Notes: a model not told the origin generated them from the sequence alone. A stretch of DNA of 64,000 bases from JADGHX01 sp037200125 (GCA_037200125.1 JBBCGS010000005.1:620001-684000); one strand, 5' to 3'. Positions 27,316 to 36,681 are shown, counted from the stretch's first letter. Numbers and translations are program-made.

Positions 27316-29361
27316 GTGGTGCTGAGACGAGTGATCCTTGCCTGGCTCCTGGGTGTTGCGGGGCTCGCGCACGCCGCGCCCAAACTCATCGCAAGCGATG
27401 TGGAGGCGTGGGCGGACGCCACCTTCACGCGCGCTTTCGATGACAGGCGTTTCTCAGGTCTCGTGATCGCGGTCGTGCAGGACGATGCGCTGCTGTTCGC
27501 GCGTGGCTATGGTTATGCGGACTTTGAGCGGAAGTCGCCGATCGATCCGGCGCGCACGCGGTTTCGTATTGGCTCTATCACGAAGACATTCACCGCCATG
27601 GCGATCGCGCAGCTCCTCGAGCGGGGACGCATTCGTTCGATCGATGACCCGGTGAACATGTATCTGCGTCGCGACCGGTTGCCGCGGGTCAACGGCAAGG
27701 ACATCACACTGCGCCATCTGCTGACACACACCGCCGGGTTTGACTCGCGGCTTTTCCATCTCGCGACGGATGAAAGCTTTTCATTGCCGCTCAGCGCCGC
27801 GCAGGTCGCCTCACAGCAACCGCGCGTCGTGCGCGAGCCCGGTGCGCGCTCGGTGTACTCGAACTACGGGACCGCCCTCCTCGCTATCGTGGTCGAGGAC
27901 ATCACGGGGCGCACCATCGAGAGCTATTTCCGCGAGTACCTGTTCAAGCCGATGCGGATGGAAGACTCGGTGCTCAATGTAACGCCGCGGCCGAGCCCGA
28001 ATCTTGGCGTCCCGTACCGGTTTCTGCCGAGCGGCGCCGCTCAGGCGCAGCCTTTCTATGGCGTGCATCCGTTCTTTGCGCCCGTGGGCGCCATCGAATC
28101 GACGGCCACGGATATGGCGCGATACATGATCGCGAACCTGCGGGAAGGTGGCGATGACTCGAGCGCGGTTCTCGGGCCGGCGCGGTTTCGCGAGTTGCAT
28201 CGGCGGATCGGGGGGAACAATCCCGCCAGCTCCGGCTTCGGCATGATCTTTATTACGCTCGATTGGAACGGAGCGACGTTCTACGGCCACGGCGGTGACT
28301 GGCCCGGGTTCCATTCGATCGTGCTGATGTCGCCGGAGAGCCGGACCGGCGTGTTCATCTCATGCATGTGCGAGGCGCCGCAGCCGGCGCTGCTCGAGAG
28401 CGTGCTTGGCTCCGAGCGCATGAAAGCGGACCCGAAGCACACGGTGCTCGAGCCGATGACGAACATCGGGGTGGCAAATGCGTTTCTCGGGCGTTTCTGG
28501 GGAAAGCGCGATCCCGTGACGCTCGGCGTGCCAGACGCGGCCCGCGCCACCGGTGCCGACAGCATGCCCCGCGCGGGCGCTGCGACCAGCGCGGCGAGCA
28601 CATCGAGCGCGGCCGAGCGGTTCGTCGGCACGTACTGGCACGAGTACCGTAACTACGACACGGTCGAGAAGTTTCTCGATCTGCTCGGCGGCGAGTCCTC
28701 GACGCTGCTCGTCGAGCGCGGCGGCGATGGCGGATTGCGCATCAACGGCCGCGACGGATATCGCGAAGTATCCCCCGGCGTGTTCTGGAATGCCGCCGCG
28801 GAACCGGGCCTCGGCGACAATTTCTGGAACAGCGGCCTCTGGGCGTTCACGTCCGACTCCGCGGGCGCGGTGAGCCATGCGTCGCCGACATTCGGCATCG
28901 ATCCGTATCTGCGCGCGGGCGGATTCGCGAATCCGCGCTCGGCGATGAACACACTTCTCGCTTGCGCGCTGATCGGGCTCACCGGCTTGATGGCCGCGTT
29001 CTGGCCAGGCGGGTCCGGACTTGCGCGCCTTGGAAAGTGGCTTCCGCTCTTGAGCGTCGTAGCCTTGATCGCGATGGTTCCGGTCCTGCTGATGGGATAC
29101 CCGGAAGGCGACGGGCCCGTCACCGCGCTACTGCTCGGCCACGGCGCGCGCTTCATCGGGCTATCAGTGCTGGCAAACCTCATCGCGGTGATCGCCCTGT
29201 GCATGGCGATCCTGACCGTGCTGGCCTGGCGGCGGCGATACTGGGGCGTGGGATGGCGCGCTGGCGGGAGACGCGTTCACTTCACGCTTCTCGCAGTCGC
29301 CACGATCGGGCTTGCGTGGGTGTTCGGCTTCGCCAATCTGCTGGGAGCGCGCTGGCCATGA
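27316..29361 (+). CDS. Beta-lactamase-fold serine hydrolase with C-terminal membrane domain
   Basis: A 681-residue envelope enzyme. The GTG start follows a GAGGG element and opens a signal peptide (to about residue 20, AHA). The penicillin-binding/beta-lactamase fold covers about 30-380, with SITK (Ser87, Lys90), YSN (Tyr181, Asn183) and HGG (325-327), all intact. A loop domain follows (about 435-550). The last 135 residues hold about four transmembrane helices, so the catalytic domain is anchored facing the periplasm. This layout is known for DD-peptidase/esterase-like COG1680 proteins of uncertain substrate. It is the first gene of the rightward arm and overlaps the next hydrolase by ATGA. 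It probably acts in the periplasm on material admitted by the TonB receptor. Confidence 0.83.
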   Translation: MVLRRVILAWLLGVAGLAHAAPKLIASDVEAWADATFTRAFDDRRFSGLVIAVVQDDALLFARGYGYADFERKSPIDPARTRFRIGSITKTFTAMAIAQLLERGRIRSIDDPVNMYLRRDRLPRVNGKDITLRHLLTHTAGFDSRLFHLATDESFSLPLSAAQVASQQPRVVREPGARSVYSNYGTALLAIVVEDITGRTIESYFREYLFKPMRMEDSVLNVTPRPSPNLGVPYRFLPSGAAQAQPFYGVHPFFAPVGAIESTATDMARYMIANLREGGDDSSAVLGPARFRELHRRIGGNNPASSGFGMIFITLDWNGATFYGHGGDWPGFHSIVLMSPESRTGVFISCMCEAPQPALLESVLGSERMKADPKHTVLEPMTNIGVANAFLGRFWGKRDPVTLGVPDAARATGADSMPRAGAATSAASTSSAAERFVGTYWHEYRNYDTVEKFLDLLGGESSTLLVERGGDGGLRINGRDGYREVSPGVFWNAAAEPGLGDNFWNSGLWAFTSDSAGAVSHASPTFGIDPYLRAGGFANPRSAMNTLLACALIGLTGLMAAFWPGGSGLARLGKWLPLLSVVALIAMVPVLLMGYPEGDGPVTALLLGHGARFIGLSVLANLIAVIALCMAILTVLAWRRRYWGVGWRAGGRRVHFTLLAVATIGLAWVFGFANLLGARWP

Positions 29362-30863
29362 GATTGCTCGCCTGGCTCGTCGGACTCGCTTTCTTCATTG
29401 CGCCAACCGCGTGGGCCGCAAAGCCTGTCGACGGGCTGGACGCAGTCGTCGAGTCGCTGCGCGCCGAAGGCAGCCTCCCCGCGATGGCCGTGGTCATCGT
29501 GAAGGACGACAAGGTGGTCGTCGCCAGGGGCTACGGCGACAGGACCAATGCCGACACGCTGTTCGGCATCGCTTCGCTCACGAAAGCCTTCACAGCCACC
29601 GGCCTCGCGATGCTGGTCGATCGAGGCACGCTGGGTTTCGACGACGCCCTCTCGACGGCCCTGCCCGGCTTCAAGGTCGCTGATCCGTACGTCACGGCGC
29701 ATGCCACCGTGCGGGATGCGCTGGCCCATCGCACCGGCGTCGCCAGTGCGGACCTGCTCTGGTATGGCCATCGCGACTCGACCGTCTCAGCCTTGCTCGG
29801 CGCGGCGGGCGCTCTCCCCCAGGTCGCATCCCTGCGCGAGAGATTCGAGTACAACAACCTCATGTACCTGTTCGCCGGCGAGCTGCTCGCGCGACGCTCC
29901 GGCATGCCGTGGGAAGAGTTCGTCGCCGCGGAAATATTCCGCCCGCTCGGCATGACACGAACCTCGACGGATCTCCGGAAAATGCCGGAGCTGCCCAACG
30001 TGGCCACGCCATACATTCGTACGGCGGCGGGCGTCGTTCCGGTGCCACACGCGTCACACCAGAATACGGCGGCGGCCGGCGCCATCTACTCATCCGCCAA
30101 CGATCTCGGCCGCTGGCTGCGATTCCTGCTCAACGGCGGAGAGCTCGACGGCAAGCGACTGCTACGGCGCGAATCCCTGGACCCGACGATGACGCCGCAG
30201 ATGCTCATCGGCCACACCGGCCCCGCCGACGAGTTGCTTTTCCCCGGCGCGAATTTCATTGCCTACGGAATGGGCTGGTTCATCAGCGACTATCAGGGCC
30301 GAAAGATGCTGAGCCACACCGGCGGCACCGATGGAATGGCGGCATTCATTTCGCTGCTCCCGCGGGAGCGGCTCGGGGTCGCGATCCTGACCAACGTCGA
30401 AGGCGACATGGCGCGCGCGGTGATCCGTAACTGGCTGTTCGACCGCTATCTGGGCGCAAAGGGAACAGACTGGCGAGCGGCTTATTCGCGCTGGCTCGAA
30501 CCCACGCGCACGCACGCCGCGGAAATGGCGAAGGCTCAACGAGACGCGCGCGATGTGAACAGCCGGCCGCACCTTGCGCTGGCCGCCTACGCGGGCCGCT
30601 ACACGAGCGATCTCTTTGGTACGGTGGAGGTGCGCCTCGGCCCGAATCAACAGCTCGAATGGCGCCTCGCGGAGCTGCCTTTCTCCGCGCTCGCCGCTTG
30701 GCAACAGGACAGCTTCCGGATCGAATGGCCCACGATCGGCATGAATGAACCCGTCTACTCCCTGCTGACCTTTCAGCTCGGCGGTGATGGAAAGCCGGCG
30801 CGCGTCGTCGTCAGCGGGCCCATGCTCGACGCGGACGTGCCATTCGACGCGAACGCGCGGTAG
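29358..30863 (+). CDS. Periplasmic serine hydrolase (Pab87/D-aminopeptidase-like)
   Basis: A 501-residue hydrolase. The ATG at 29358 overlaps the preceding stop (ATGA) and gives a signal peptide (to about AWA, residue 20). Motifs are SLTK (Ser73, Lys76), YNN (Tyr165 to Asn167) and HTGG (near 320). The C-terminal 110 residues form a DUF3471-like lipocalin-type beta domain, as in Pab87 and related D-amino-acid-specific peptidases and in D-aminopeptidase. Unlike its upstream neighbour it has no membrane domain, so it should be a soluble periplasmic enzyme. A D-residue peptide substrate fits the DgcN/DgcA genes across the divergent promoter, but COG1680 enzymes also include esterases. Confidence 0.83.
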   Translation: MRLLAWLVGLAFFIAPTAWAAKPVDGLDAVVESLRAEGSLPAMAVVIVKDDKVVVARGYGDRTNADTLFGIASLTKAFTATGLAMLVDRGTLGFDDALSTALPGFKVADPYVTAHATVRDALAHRTGVASADLLWYGHRDSTVSALLGAAGALPQVASLRERFEYNNLMYLFAGELLARRSGMPWEEFVAAEIFRPLGMTRTSTDLRKMPELPNVATPYIRTAAGVVPVPHASHQNTAAAGAIYSSANDLGRWLRFLLNGGELDGKRLLRRESLDPTMTPQMLIGHTGPADELLFPGANFIAYGMGWFISDYQGRKMLSHTGGTDGMAAFISLLPRERLGVAILTNVEGDMARAVIRNWLFDRYLGAKGTDWRAAYSRWLEPTRTHAAEMAKAQRDARDVNSRPHLALAAYAGRYTSDLFGTVEVRLGPNQQLEWRLAELPFSALAAWQQDSFRIEWPTIGMNEPVYSLLTFQLGGDGKPARVVVSGPMLDADVPFDANAR

Positions 30864-30877
30864 AAACAGGAGGTCTC

Positions 30878-31597
30878 GTGCAACTCGTTGTCAATTTTCG
30901 CGGCTATCTCGAGGACAGGGCGAAAGCCAAGAGCACCCGCAAGTCCGAGCGCACGGCGTTGCGCCTCAAGATCACCACCATCGCATTGCTCGAACAGCCG
31001 GGTTATCACGCGATGACGATCGACGAGATCTGCGACAAGAGCGGCCTCGCCAAGGGCACCTTCTATCTGCACGCCGAGTCGAAAAAGGCGATCACGCTCG
31101 CGATCCTCGATGAGTACACCCAGCTGCAGACGCGCATGATTCCCGCGTTCGACGAAACGCGCCACCCGTTCGAGAACCTGCGCACGATCGTCGCCTGGTG
31201 CAGCGATTTCTTTCGCGAAAACGCCGGGCTTCAGCGCGCGCTCATGCAGCTCGCCGACACGATCCCGGAGGTCGCCGAGATCTGGCAGCGTTACACACGC
31301 TTCCTCGCTGCGCATGTGCTGAAGACCATCCGCTCGGCGTGGAAGACGGAAGGGATCGACGAGGAACTGATGTTCTTCACGATCTACCTGCTCGGGAACA
31401 TGCTCGACCAGTTGCTCTATGTGGTGTGCGCTGTGCATCGGCAAGCGCACCTCGAGCGCGTGGCGGGGTCACCGCACCACATGGTCGAGATGGTTTCGTT
31501 GCTGTGGTATCGCGCGTTGTCGACGGAGAATCCGCCGCGGGAGTTGTTGAGCTCCTCCGCTCCGCTGCTGAAGCTGGCGCCGAAGAAACCCGAGTGA
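30878..31597 (+). CDS. TetR family regulator of the divergent island
   Basis: A 239-residue regulator. The GTG at 30878 is preceded by a perfect AGGAGG four bases upstream, an unusually strong ribosome site for this window. The N-terminal DNA-binding domain (about 30-85) contains MTIDEICDKSGLAKGTFYLH, a standard TetR helix-turn-helix, preceded by a basic segment. The ligand domain is all-helical, with several Trp and His residues near the pocket region. It is the last gene of the rightward arm, 14 bp after the D-aminopeptidase-like gene. This makes it the natural candidate to bind the two TGAC-N6-GTCA sites at 27171 and 27257 and to control both arms. Confidence 0.87.
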   Translation: MQLVVNFRGYLEDRAKAKSTRKSERTALRLKITTIALLEQPGYHAMTIDEICDKSGLAKGTFYLHAESKKAITLAILDEYTQLQTRMIPAFDETRHPFENLRTIVAWCSDFFRENAGLQRALMQLADTIPEVAEIWQRYTRFLAAHVLKTIRSAWKTEGIDEELMFFTIYLLGNMLDQLLYVVCAVHRQAHLERVAGSPHHMVEMVSLLWYRALSTENPPRELLSSSAPLLKLAPKKPE

Positions 31598-31654
31598 ACC
31601 GCCTCGACGCCGGGACGCGACCCAGGCCATCTTGGGCCCAGCGCGGCCGCCCCC

Positions 31655-32077
31655 TCACAGCGCGGTGAACGCAGAATCCGCGTACTGCGCGTGAGACCAC
31701 TCGATGTTCATCTCCAGAGTCTGCTTCGATCCCGCCTTCGTGTTCACTGAGAAGCGGCACTCCAGGGTGATCTCGCCATCCTCGAAGCGGCTGCTCATCT
31801 TGCTGCCGGGTTCGCAGCTCAACGGCTGCTGATTCAAGGCAGCCGTCATCGACATCGTCGTGTCGTCATGACTACCGAGGAACCTTGCTTTGAAGGCGAA
31901 GCGCTGATCCGCCCCTGACGAGAGGAAGGTGCAGGTCACTTTGCCGTCGAACTCCGGCGCTCGGGATTCGCACTGCGCCTTCACTCCGGCGGTTGCGGTG
32001 TCCGCCAACGCGGGCAGTGCGCATTGCGCGCAAATCAGAAGGAGGGATCCGGCAATGTAGTGAATCGACCTTGGCAC
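31655..32077 (-). CDS. Small secreted protein, four conserved-looking cysteines
   Basis: A 140-residue protein I do not recognise. The GTG at 32077 is preferred because GGGAG lies 8 bases upstream and it directly opens a hydrophobic signal sequence (SIHYIAGSLLLICAQCALPALA). The mature part, about 110 residues, has cysteines in two pairs (KAQCESR, VTCTF, LSCEPG, LECRF) spaced as for two disulphides in a small beta sandwich. It is convergent with the TetR gene. The periplasm is the likely location; no function is assigned. Confidence 0.55.
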   Translation of the reverse strand: MPRSIHYIAGSLLLICAQCALPALADTATAGVKAQCESRAPEFDGKVTCTFLSSGADQRFAFKARFLGSHDDTTMSMTAALNQQPLSCEPGSKMSSRFEDGEITLECRFSVNTKAGSKQTLEMNIEWSHAQYADSAFTAL

Positions 32078-32492
32078 GTGGCACTCCCGACAGGTATTTT
32101 CATTGTCGAGATAGCATCCCTCTCGTGACGGTCGCAACCTTGCCGGAACCTCGAAACGGCGGACCGCGGCAAACAGGCCCGCCCGCCACCCGCTTCGCAT
32201 CAAAGCCGAACGGCTCGCATCAAGGCCGACGGCCCGCGCACCGAACAGGCATACTCCGCGCCCCCCGCCTCCGGCTGCTCACCGCTCGATCGGCAGGCTC
32301 TTCGCCGAATCGAGTCAGATGTATTTCCACCGCATGAAATCGTACCGCTTTGCCATACGCCGCTTCACGCTCGAACATGTCCCGACATCATCACAATCCG
32401 CCCCCTTTGGGACTTATTCCGCATATTGGGCACAGCGCTTGCTTTACCGTTGCGGTCCGGGCATTCGCTTCCCGAACATCAGGGGAAAAATA
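32078..32492. other. Intergenic region upstream of the modular glycosidase
   Basis: A 415-bp stretch between divergent genes. It holds a short tandem duplication at 32195-32232 (TCGCATCAAAGCCGAACGG and then TCGCATCAAGGCCGACGG). The glycosidase frame stays open upstream to 32319, but that part reads as non-signal sequence and the strong ribosome site lies at 32481. I see no other gene. Confidence 0.5.
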
Positions 32493-35432
32493 GTGGGTCG
32501 TTTCAATTTCGGTATCGGCCGCGGGGCCGTGCTTTGCCTCGTTGCCTTGGCATCGGCGCCCCTCGCCATGGCCCAGACCTCATCCGGTCCGGTAGCGGCC
32601 TACTCGTTCGACGAAGGCACCGGCACGGTGACCGCGGACCGCTCCGGCAACGGGAACACCGGCACGTTCGTCAATGGGGCCACCTGGTCCACCGCCGGCA
32701 AGTACGGCAATTCCGCGAGTTTCGACGGCCAGGACGACCGCATCGACATCCCCGACGCCAACTCTCTCGACCTGCGGACCGCGATGACCCTCGAGGCCTG
32801 GGTTCGCCCCACCGCCAACAGCGGCTATCGAACCGTGGTCCTGAAGGAAATCGACGGCGAGCTGTCGTACGGCCTTTATGCCGCGGATTCGGACCACGGG
32901 GCGCGGCCCTCCGGCTGGAACCGCAGTGCCGGTGTCTCTTCTTATGCGGACGGCACGGGCACGCTGCCGCTTTCCGTGTGGTCGCACATCGCGGTGACCT
33001 ACGATGGCTCGAATCTGCGCTTCTACGTGAATGGCGCGCTCACCCGTACGACCCCGCGTACCGGCGGCATGACGACGTCCACCCGGCCCCTGCGAATCGG
33101 TGGCAACACCATCTGGGGTGAGCATTTCGCCGGGCGCATCGACGAGGTACGCGTCTACAACCGTGCGCTGTCCGCGTCCCAAATCAACACGGACATGAAC
33201 ACGCCGATCTCCACGTCGACCGGCGGCAGCGCACCGGACACCACTCCGCCAATGACGTCGGTCAACACCCCGGCCAATGGAGCCACTCTTTCCGGAACGG
33301 TAACGATCAGCGCAAGCGCGAGTGACAACACCGCGGTGGCCGGCGTGCAATTCCGCCTCAACGGTGCAAATTTCGGCGCGGAAGATACAACCGGTCCCTA
33401 CAGCATCTCGTGGGACACGAAAGGCAGCCCGAACGGCAGTTACGCAGTATCTGCCGTAGCCCGGGATTCCAGCCAGAACCAGGCGATCTCGATGCCGGTC
33501 GCCGTGACCGTGAACAACGTCTCCAGGCCCGCGGACACGACGCCCCCGACAATCTCGTTCAGCAGCCCGTCCTCCGGTGCGAGCGTCAAGGGCACGATAA
33601 GTGTGTCCGCGAATGCGTCCGACAACGTCGGCGTGATCGGCGTCCAGTTCAAACTGGATGGCGCGAGCGTTGGCGCGGAGGAGATGAGCGCGCCCTACGG
33701 TATGTCGTGGGACACCAAGACGGCAGCGAACGGCTCGCACACACTCTCCGCAATGGCGCGTGATCAGGCGGGCTCGACGGCAACCGCCGTGCGCAACGTG
33801 GCGGTCAACAACACCGTTCCGGATACCACGCCTCCAACCGTAGAGCTCACCGCGCCCTCGAGGCGCACTACGGTGAGCGGCACGACGACGGTTTCAGCTT
33901 CCGCGTCCGACAACGTCGGCGTCGTCGGTGTACAGTTCAAACTGGATGGCGGCAACGTCAGCGCGGAAGACACCACCGCGCCCTATTCCATCAGCTGGAA
34001 TACGGCTACCGCATCCAACGGCAGCCACACTCTCTCCGCGGTTGCCCGAGATGCCGCAGGCCTGACCACCACTGCCACTCGCACCGTGACCGTTAGCAAC
34101 TCCACGGGTGGTGGCGGCGGCACGGGCGGCGGCACCGGTGGCGGCACCGGCGCGGCACTCACCATCGATGGCAACGTGAAATACCAGACGATGGACGGCT
34201 TCGGCGTCTCCGCGAATCCCGCGAGCTGGGACAACGGCGAGCTGACTCCAGCGCTCGACATGCTCATCGACCAGCAGGGCTCGACGGTGTGGCGCGTGGT
34301 CGTCGAGATCGCGGACTGGGAAGCCCGCAACGACGACAACGATCCGCAGAACTTCAACTGGACGTACTACAACACCGTCTTCGAAAACGCGCGGTTCCAG
34401 GAAGTCTGGAACACCATGGCGTACCTGAACTCGAAAGGCATCACCACCGGCCTGATGCTCGATGTCATGGGCCAGGGCCCGTCATGGCTCGGCGGCACGA
34501 GCCTGCCGACGTCGATGGAAGACGAGTGGGTGGAGACCGTGACGGCGCTCGCCTACTACGCGCGCAACGTTCGCCACCTGAGCTTCAGCATGTTCGCGCC
34601 GAACAACGAGTCCGATGGACCCGGCATCGAAGGCATCTCGATGAGCGCGGCCCAGATGGCCCGGGTGTACAACAAGCTGGCGGCGAAGCTGGATGCGATC
34701 GGCATGTCGGACCTGCGCATCGTCGGGTCCGACGCGGGCACCATCGCGGTGAACGTCGACTCCTTCATGCCGGCGTTCATGAAGTACCCGGCGTTGATGG
34801 CGAAGCTCGATCACTGGGCGATGCACGACTACGCGGGCAGCACCGGCGGCGCCGACGCGGCGATCAAGCGGTCCGCCTACCCGACGAAGAACTTCTGGAT
34901 GACCGAAGTGACCGAGTTCAAGGACGCGATGTCGCAGATCGGCCAGAACGCGAGCTCCGTCATCATGTGGGAAGGGTACGACTCCGTGTTCCAGCACGCG
35001 ATCATCGCCGGCCGCGGCTCCGAGCCTGGCAACGATGACACGTTCGACGTCGCGATGATCGCGTACAACAAGAACACGCGCGTCTACACGCCGCGCAAGT
35101 CGTTCTACGAGTATGCGCAGCTGTTCAAGTTCGTCGCGCCGGGCTCTGTTCGTGTAAGCACTACGTATTCGAGCAGCGGAGTGACGATGTTTACGTTCGT
35201 GCACCCTGTTACCGGGCAGGTGACGATCGTAGGTCGCAACGCGAACAGCAGCAGCAACACGTTCACGGGCACTTTGAAGAACGTCAGCGCGACTGTGCCC
35301 TCGTTCAAGACATACGTCACCGACTCGACGCGCAACCTTGCCGCCACCGCCGATGTGGCGGTGGCGAACGGTACGTTCACGTTCACCGCGCCGGCAAGCT
35401 CCGTGTTTACGCTGACGTATTCGGGGAACTGA
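32493..35432 (+). CDS. Secreted modular glycosidase: LamG, three Ig-like repeats, GH30-like domain
   Basis: A 979-residue secreted polysaccharide-active protein. The GTG at 32493 follows AGGGGAA and opens a signal peptide ending ALASAPLAMA. Order of domains: a LamG/concanavalin-like domain (about 33-230), three tandem Ig-like domains each opening with DTTPP (about 247, 347 and 444), a Gly/Thr linker (about 540-552), then a catalytic TIM-barrel domain (553-880) and a terminal beta domain. The catalytic region looks like clan GH-A, family 30 type, with acid/base Glu706 (FAPNNESDG) and nucleophile Glu805 (WMTEVTEF). Both glutamates are present, so it should be active. The substrate is unknown; the LamG and Ig modules suggest binding to an insoluble or surface glycan. 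Confidence 0.82.
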   Translation: MGRFNFGIGRGAVLCLVALASAPLAMAQTSSGPVAAYSFDEGTGTVTADRSGNGNTGTFVNGATWSTAGKYGNSASFDGQDDRIDIPDANSLDLRTAMTLEAWVRPTANSGYRTVVLKEIDGELSYGLYAADSDHGARPSGWNRSAGVSSYADGTGTLPLSVWSHIAVTYDGSNLRFYVNGALTRTTPRTGGMTTSTRPLRIGGNTIWGEHFAGRIDEVRVYNRALSASQINTDMNTPISTSTGGSAPDTTPPMTSVNTPANGATLSGTVTISASASDNTAVAGVQFRLNGANFGAEDTTGPYSISWDTKGSPNGSYAVSAVARDSSQNQAISMPVAVTVNNVSRPADTTPPTISFSSPSSGASVKGTISVSANASDNVGVIGVQFKLDGASVGAEEMSAPYGMSWDTKTAANGSHTLSAMARDQAGSTATAVRNVAVNNTVPDTTPPTVELTAPSRRTTVSGTTTVSASASDNVGVVGVQFKLDGGNVSAEDTTAPYSISWNTATASNGSHTLSAVARDAAGLTTTATRTVTVSNSTGGGGGTGGGTGGGTGAALTIDGNVKYQTMDGFGVSANPASWDNGELTPALDMLIDQQGSTVWRVVVEIADWEARNDDNDPQNFNWTYYNTVFENARFQEVWNTMAYLNSKGITTGLMLDVMGQGPSWLGGTSLPTSMEDEWVETVTALAYYARNVRHLSFSMFAPNNESDGPGIEGISMSAAQMARVYNKLAAKLDAIGMSDLRIVGSDAGTIAVNVDSFMPAFMKYPALMAKLDHWAMHDYAGSTGGADAAIKRSAYPTKNFWMTEVTEFKDAMSQIGQNASSVIMWEGYDSVFQHAIIAGRGSEPGNDDTFDVAMIAYNKNTRVYTPRKSFYEYAQLFKFVAPGSVRVSTTYSSSGVTMFTFVHPVTGQVTIVGRNANSSSNTFTGTLKNVSATVPSFKTYVTDSTRNLAATADVAVANGTFTFTAPASSVFTLTYSGN
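33235..34110 (+). repeat. Three tandem Ig-like domain repeats in the glycosidase
   Basis: Three copies of about 290 bp (33235, 33535 and 33824) encode near-identical Ig-like modules. Shared blocks include SASASDN, GVQFKLDG, the acidic loop before YSISW, and SHTLSAVARD. Copies 2 and 3 are closer to each other than to copy 1, which fits a later duplication. These are protein repeats, not an IS or CRISPR array. Confidence 0.8.
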
Positions 35433-35570
35433 TCGACGATTCCGCCGGCCTCGCGTGGCGCTTTCCGCGTCGCGCGGGGCCGTTTACGGTGGGTGCGCCG
35501 CGCTTCCAAACCCGACGTCGACCCCAGAGACGTTACATGAGACATCCGTCGCTCAGTCAAAGAGGAGACG

Positions 35571-35996
35571 ATGCTCATGGCCGTAATCGCAACTTCCTCG
35601 GATGCCCTCCCCGTTTGCGATATGAACACCACGCCGCTGATAGATGTCATGCTGGTGCTCTTGATCATGTTGATTGTCACTATCCCGATCATGACGCACG
35701 CGGTGAAACTGGATATGCGCGCGCACGACGGGCCTTCACGGCTATCGCAGCCAGAAGTCGTCGATCTCGAAGTGGAGTTTGACGGTACTGTTGTGTGGAA
35801 CGGCACGGTGGTGCCGAGCCCTCAAGCGCTGGAGTCCTATCTGCGATCGGCGTCAATCCAGGACGCGCAGCCGGAGATCCATCTGCGGGCCGATCGTCGC
35901 GCGCGGTACGGAACTGTTGCCGTCGTACTCGCCTCCGCACAGCGGAATCACCTCGCGAGGATTGGGTTCGTCAACACTGCGGAATTTCGCGACTGA
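35571..35996 (+). CDS. ExbD/TolR family biopolymer transport protein
   Basis: A 141-residue inner-membrane protein with one transmembrane helix and a periplasmic domain, the proton-channel partner of ExbB in TonB energisation. The motif NTTPLIDVMLVLLIMLIV (about 20-37) holds the membrane-embedded Asp required for proton movement. The start at 35571 follows AGAGGAG; a second in-frame ATG at 35577 is possible. Neither ExbB/TolQ nor TonB is encoded nearby, so it must pair with components elsewhere or be an extra ExbD of a multi-ExbD system. Confidence 0.88.
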   Translation: MLMAVIATSSDALPVCDMNTTPLIDVMLVLLIMLIVTIPIMTHAVKLDMRAHDGPSRLSQPEVVDLEVEFDGTVVWNGTVVPSPQALESYLRSASIQDAQPEIHLRADRRARYGTVAVVLASAQRNHLARIGFVNTAEFRD

Positions 35997-36198
35997 CAGC
36001 GTTCCATTGCTCCTCATCTCTCCGTCCGCCCGGTTTGTCAAGCTCCGTGTCGAGCCCGATCCGTTGCAGACCGAGATCGTCGTCGCTGATTAGATCCGGA
36101 TCGCTAAAACGGCGATGGAAACCGAAATGGGCCTCGTGCTCGTTGTGCAGCACCTGCTCGCCGGCAAGCGCGTTCACCAGAGGCGCGGAGTCGTTCAT
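35971..36198 (-). CDS. Possible small acidic protein
   Basis: A 75-codon frame with an ATG, a GGGAAAG element upstream and an acidic, non-repetitive product (EQVLHNEHEAHFGFHRRF, then Asp-rich). It overlaps the last 26 bases of exbD on the other strand. I recognise no family. It is listed because it is the least shadow-like frame in an otherwise empty 685-bp gap; it may not be expressed. Confidence 0.2.
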   Translation of the reverse strand: MNDSAPLVNALAGEQVLHNEHEAHFGFHRRFSDPDLISDDDLGLQRIGLDTELDKPGGRRDEEQWNAVSREIPQC

Positions 36199-36681
36199 GA
36201 ATCTTTCCCTGATTTTGTGAGAGGTAACGCGAGTATCCGCTCGTCATTGCGCGACGTATACGCGCACGAAAATACGAAGCGATCGGCCCTGACGCGGGCG
36301 TACAAACGGGCTTCGTTGATGGCAACTCGAGCGCGCGAAATAGTGCCGCACACTCGCACTCAAGAATGCGGACCTTCTCGCAAACCGCTCGCGCTTCAGC
36401 AGCGCTCTAGAGATTGCGTGCAGGGGGACGCACCTGCCGATTCGTACACGTACTTCCTCATATCGGCGTTCTTGCGGCGGGTGAATCGGAGCAATCTGAA
36501 CGGGCAGAGTAGAGCTGGAACGAGAGCCAACAGGGACATCGAACGGTCGGCCCGAATGAGCGGCTCGCCAGCCCACGCGCTCCATGACACGATGCGCGAT
36601 GACCCTTAGAAAGCCCGTCACGCTTCGAACCGTCACCGATCGGCTTCTGAAATACATCAGATCGAAAGGCAGCCGCCGCGC
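35997..36681. other. Gene-poor gap after exbD
   Basis: Apart from the doubtful small frame at 35971-36198, this 685-bp stretch shows no convincing gene. Its frames give Arg/Ser-rich products without domains, and it looks less GC-rich than the neighbouring genes. It could be a decayed gene or a site of past insertion. Confidence 0.4.

Noticed and set aside
33235..34110. CRISPR-like or mobile repeat array
   Set aside because: The repeats are 290 bp, in frame and code Ig-like domains.
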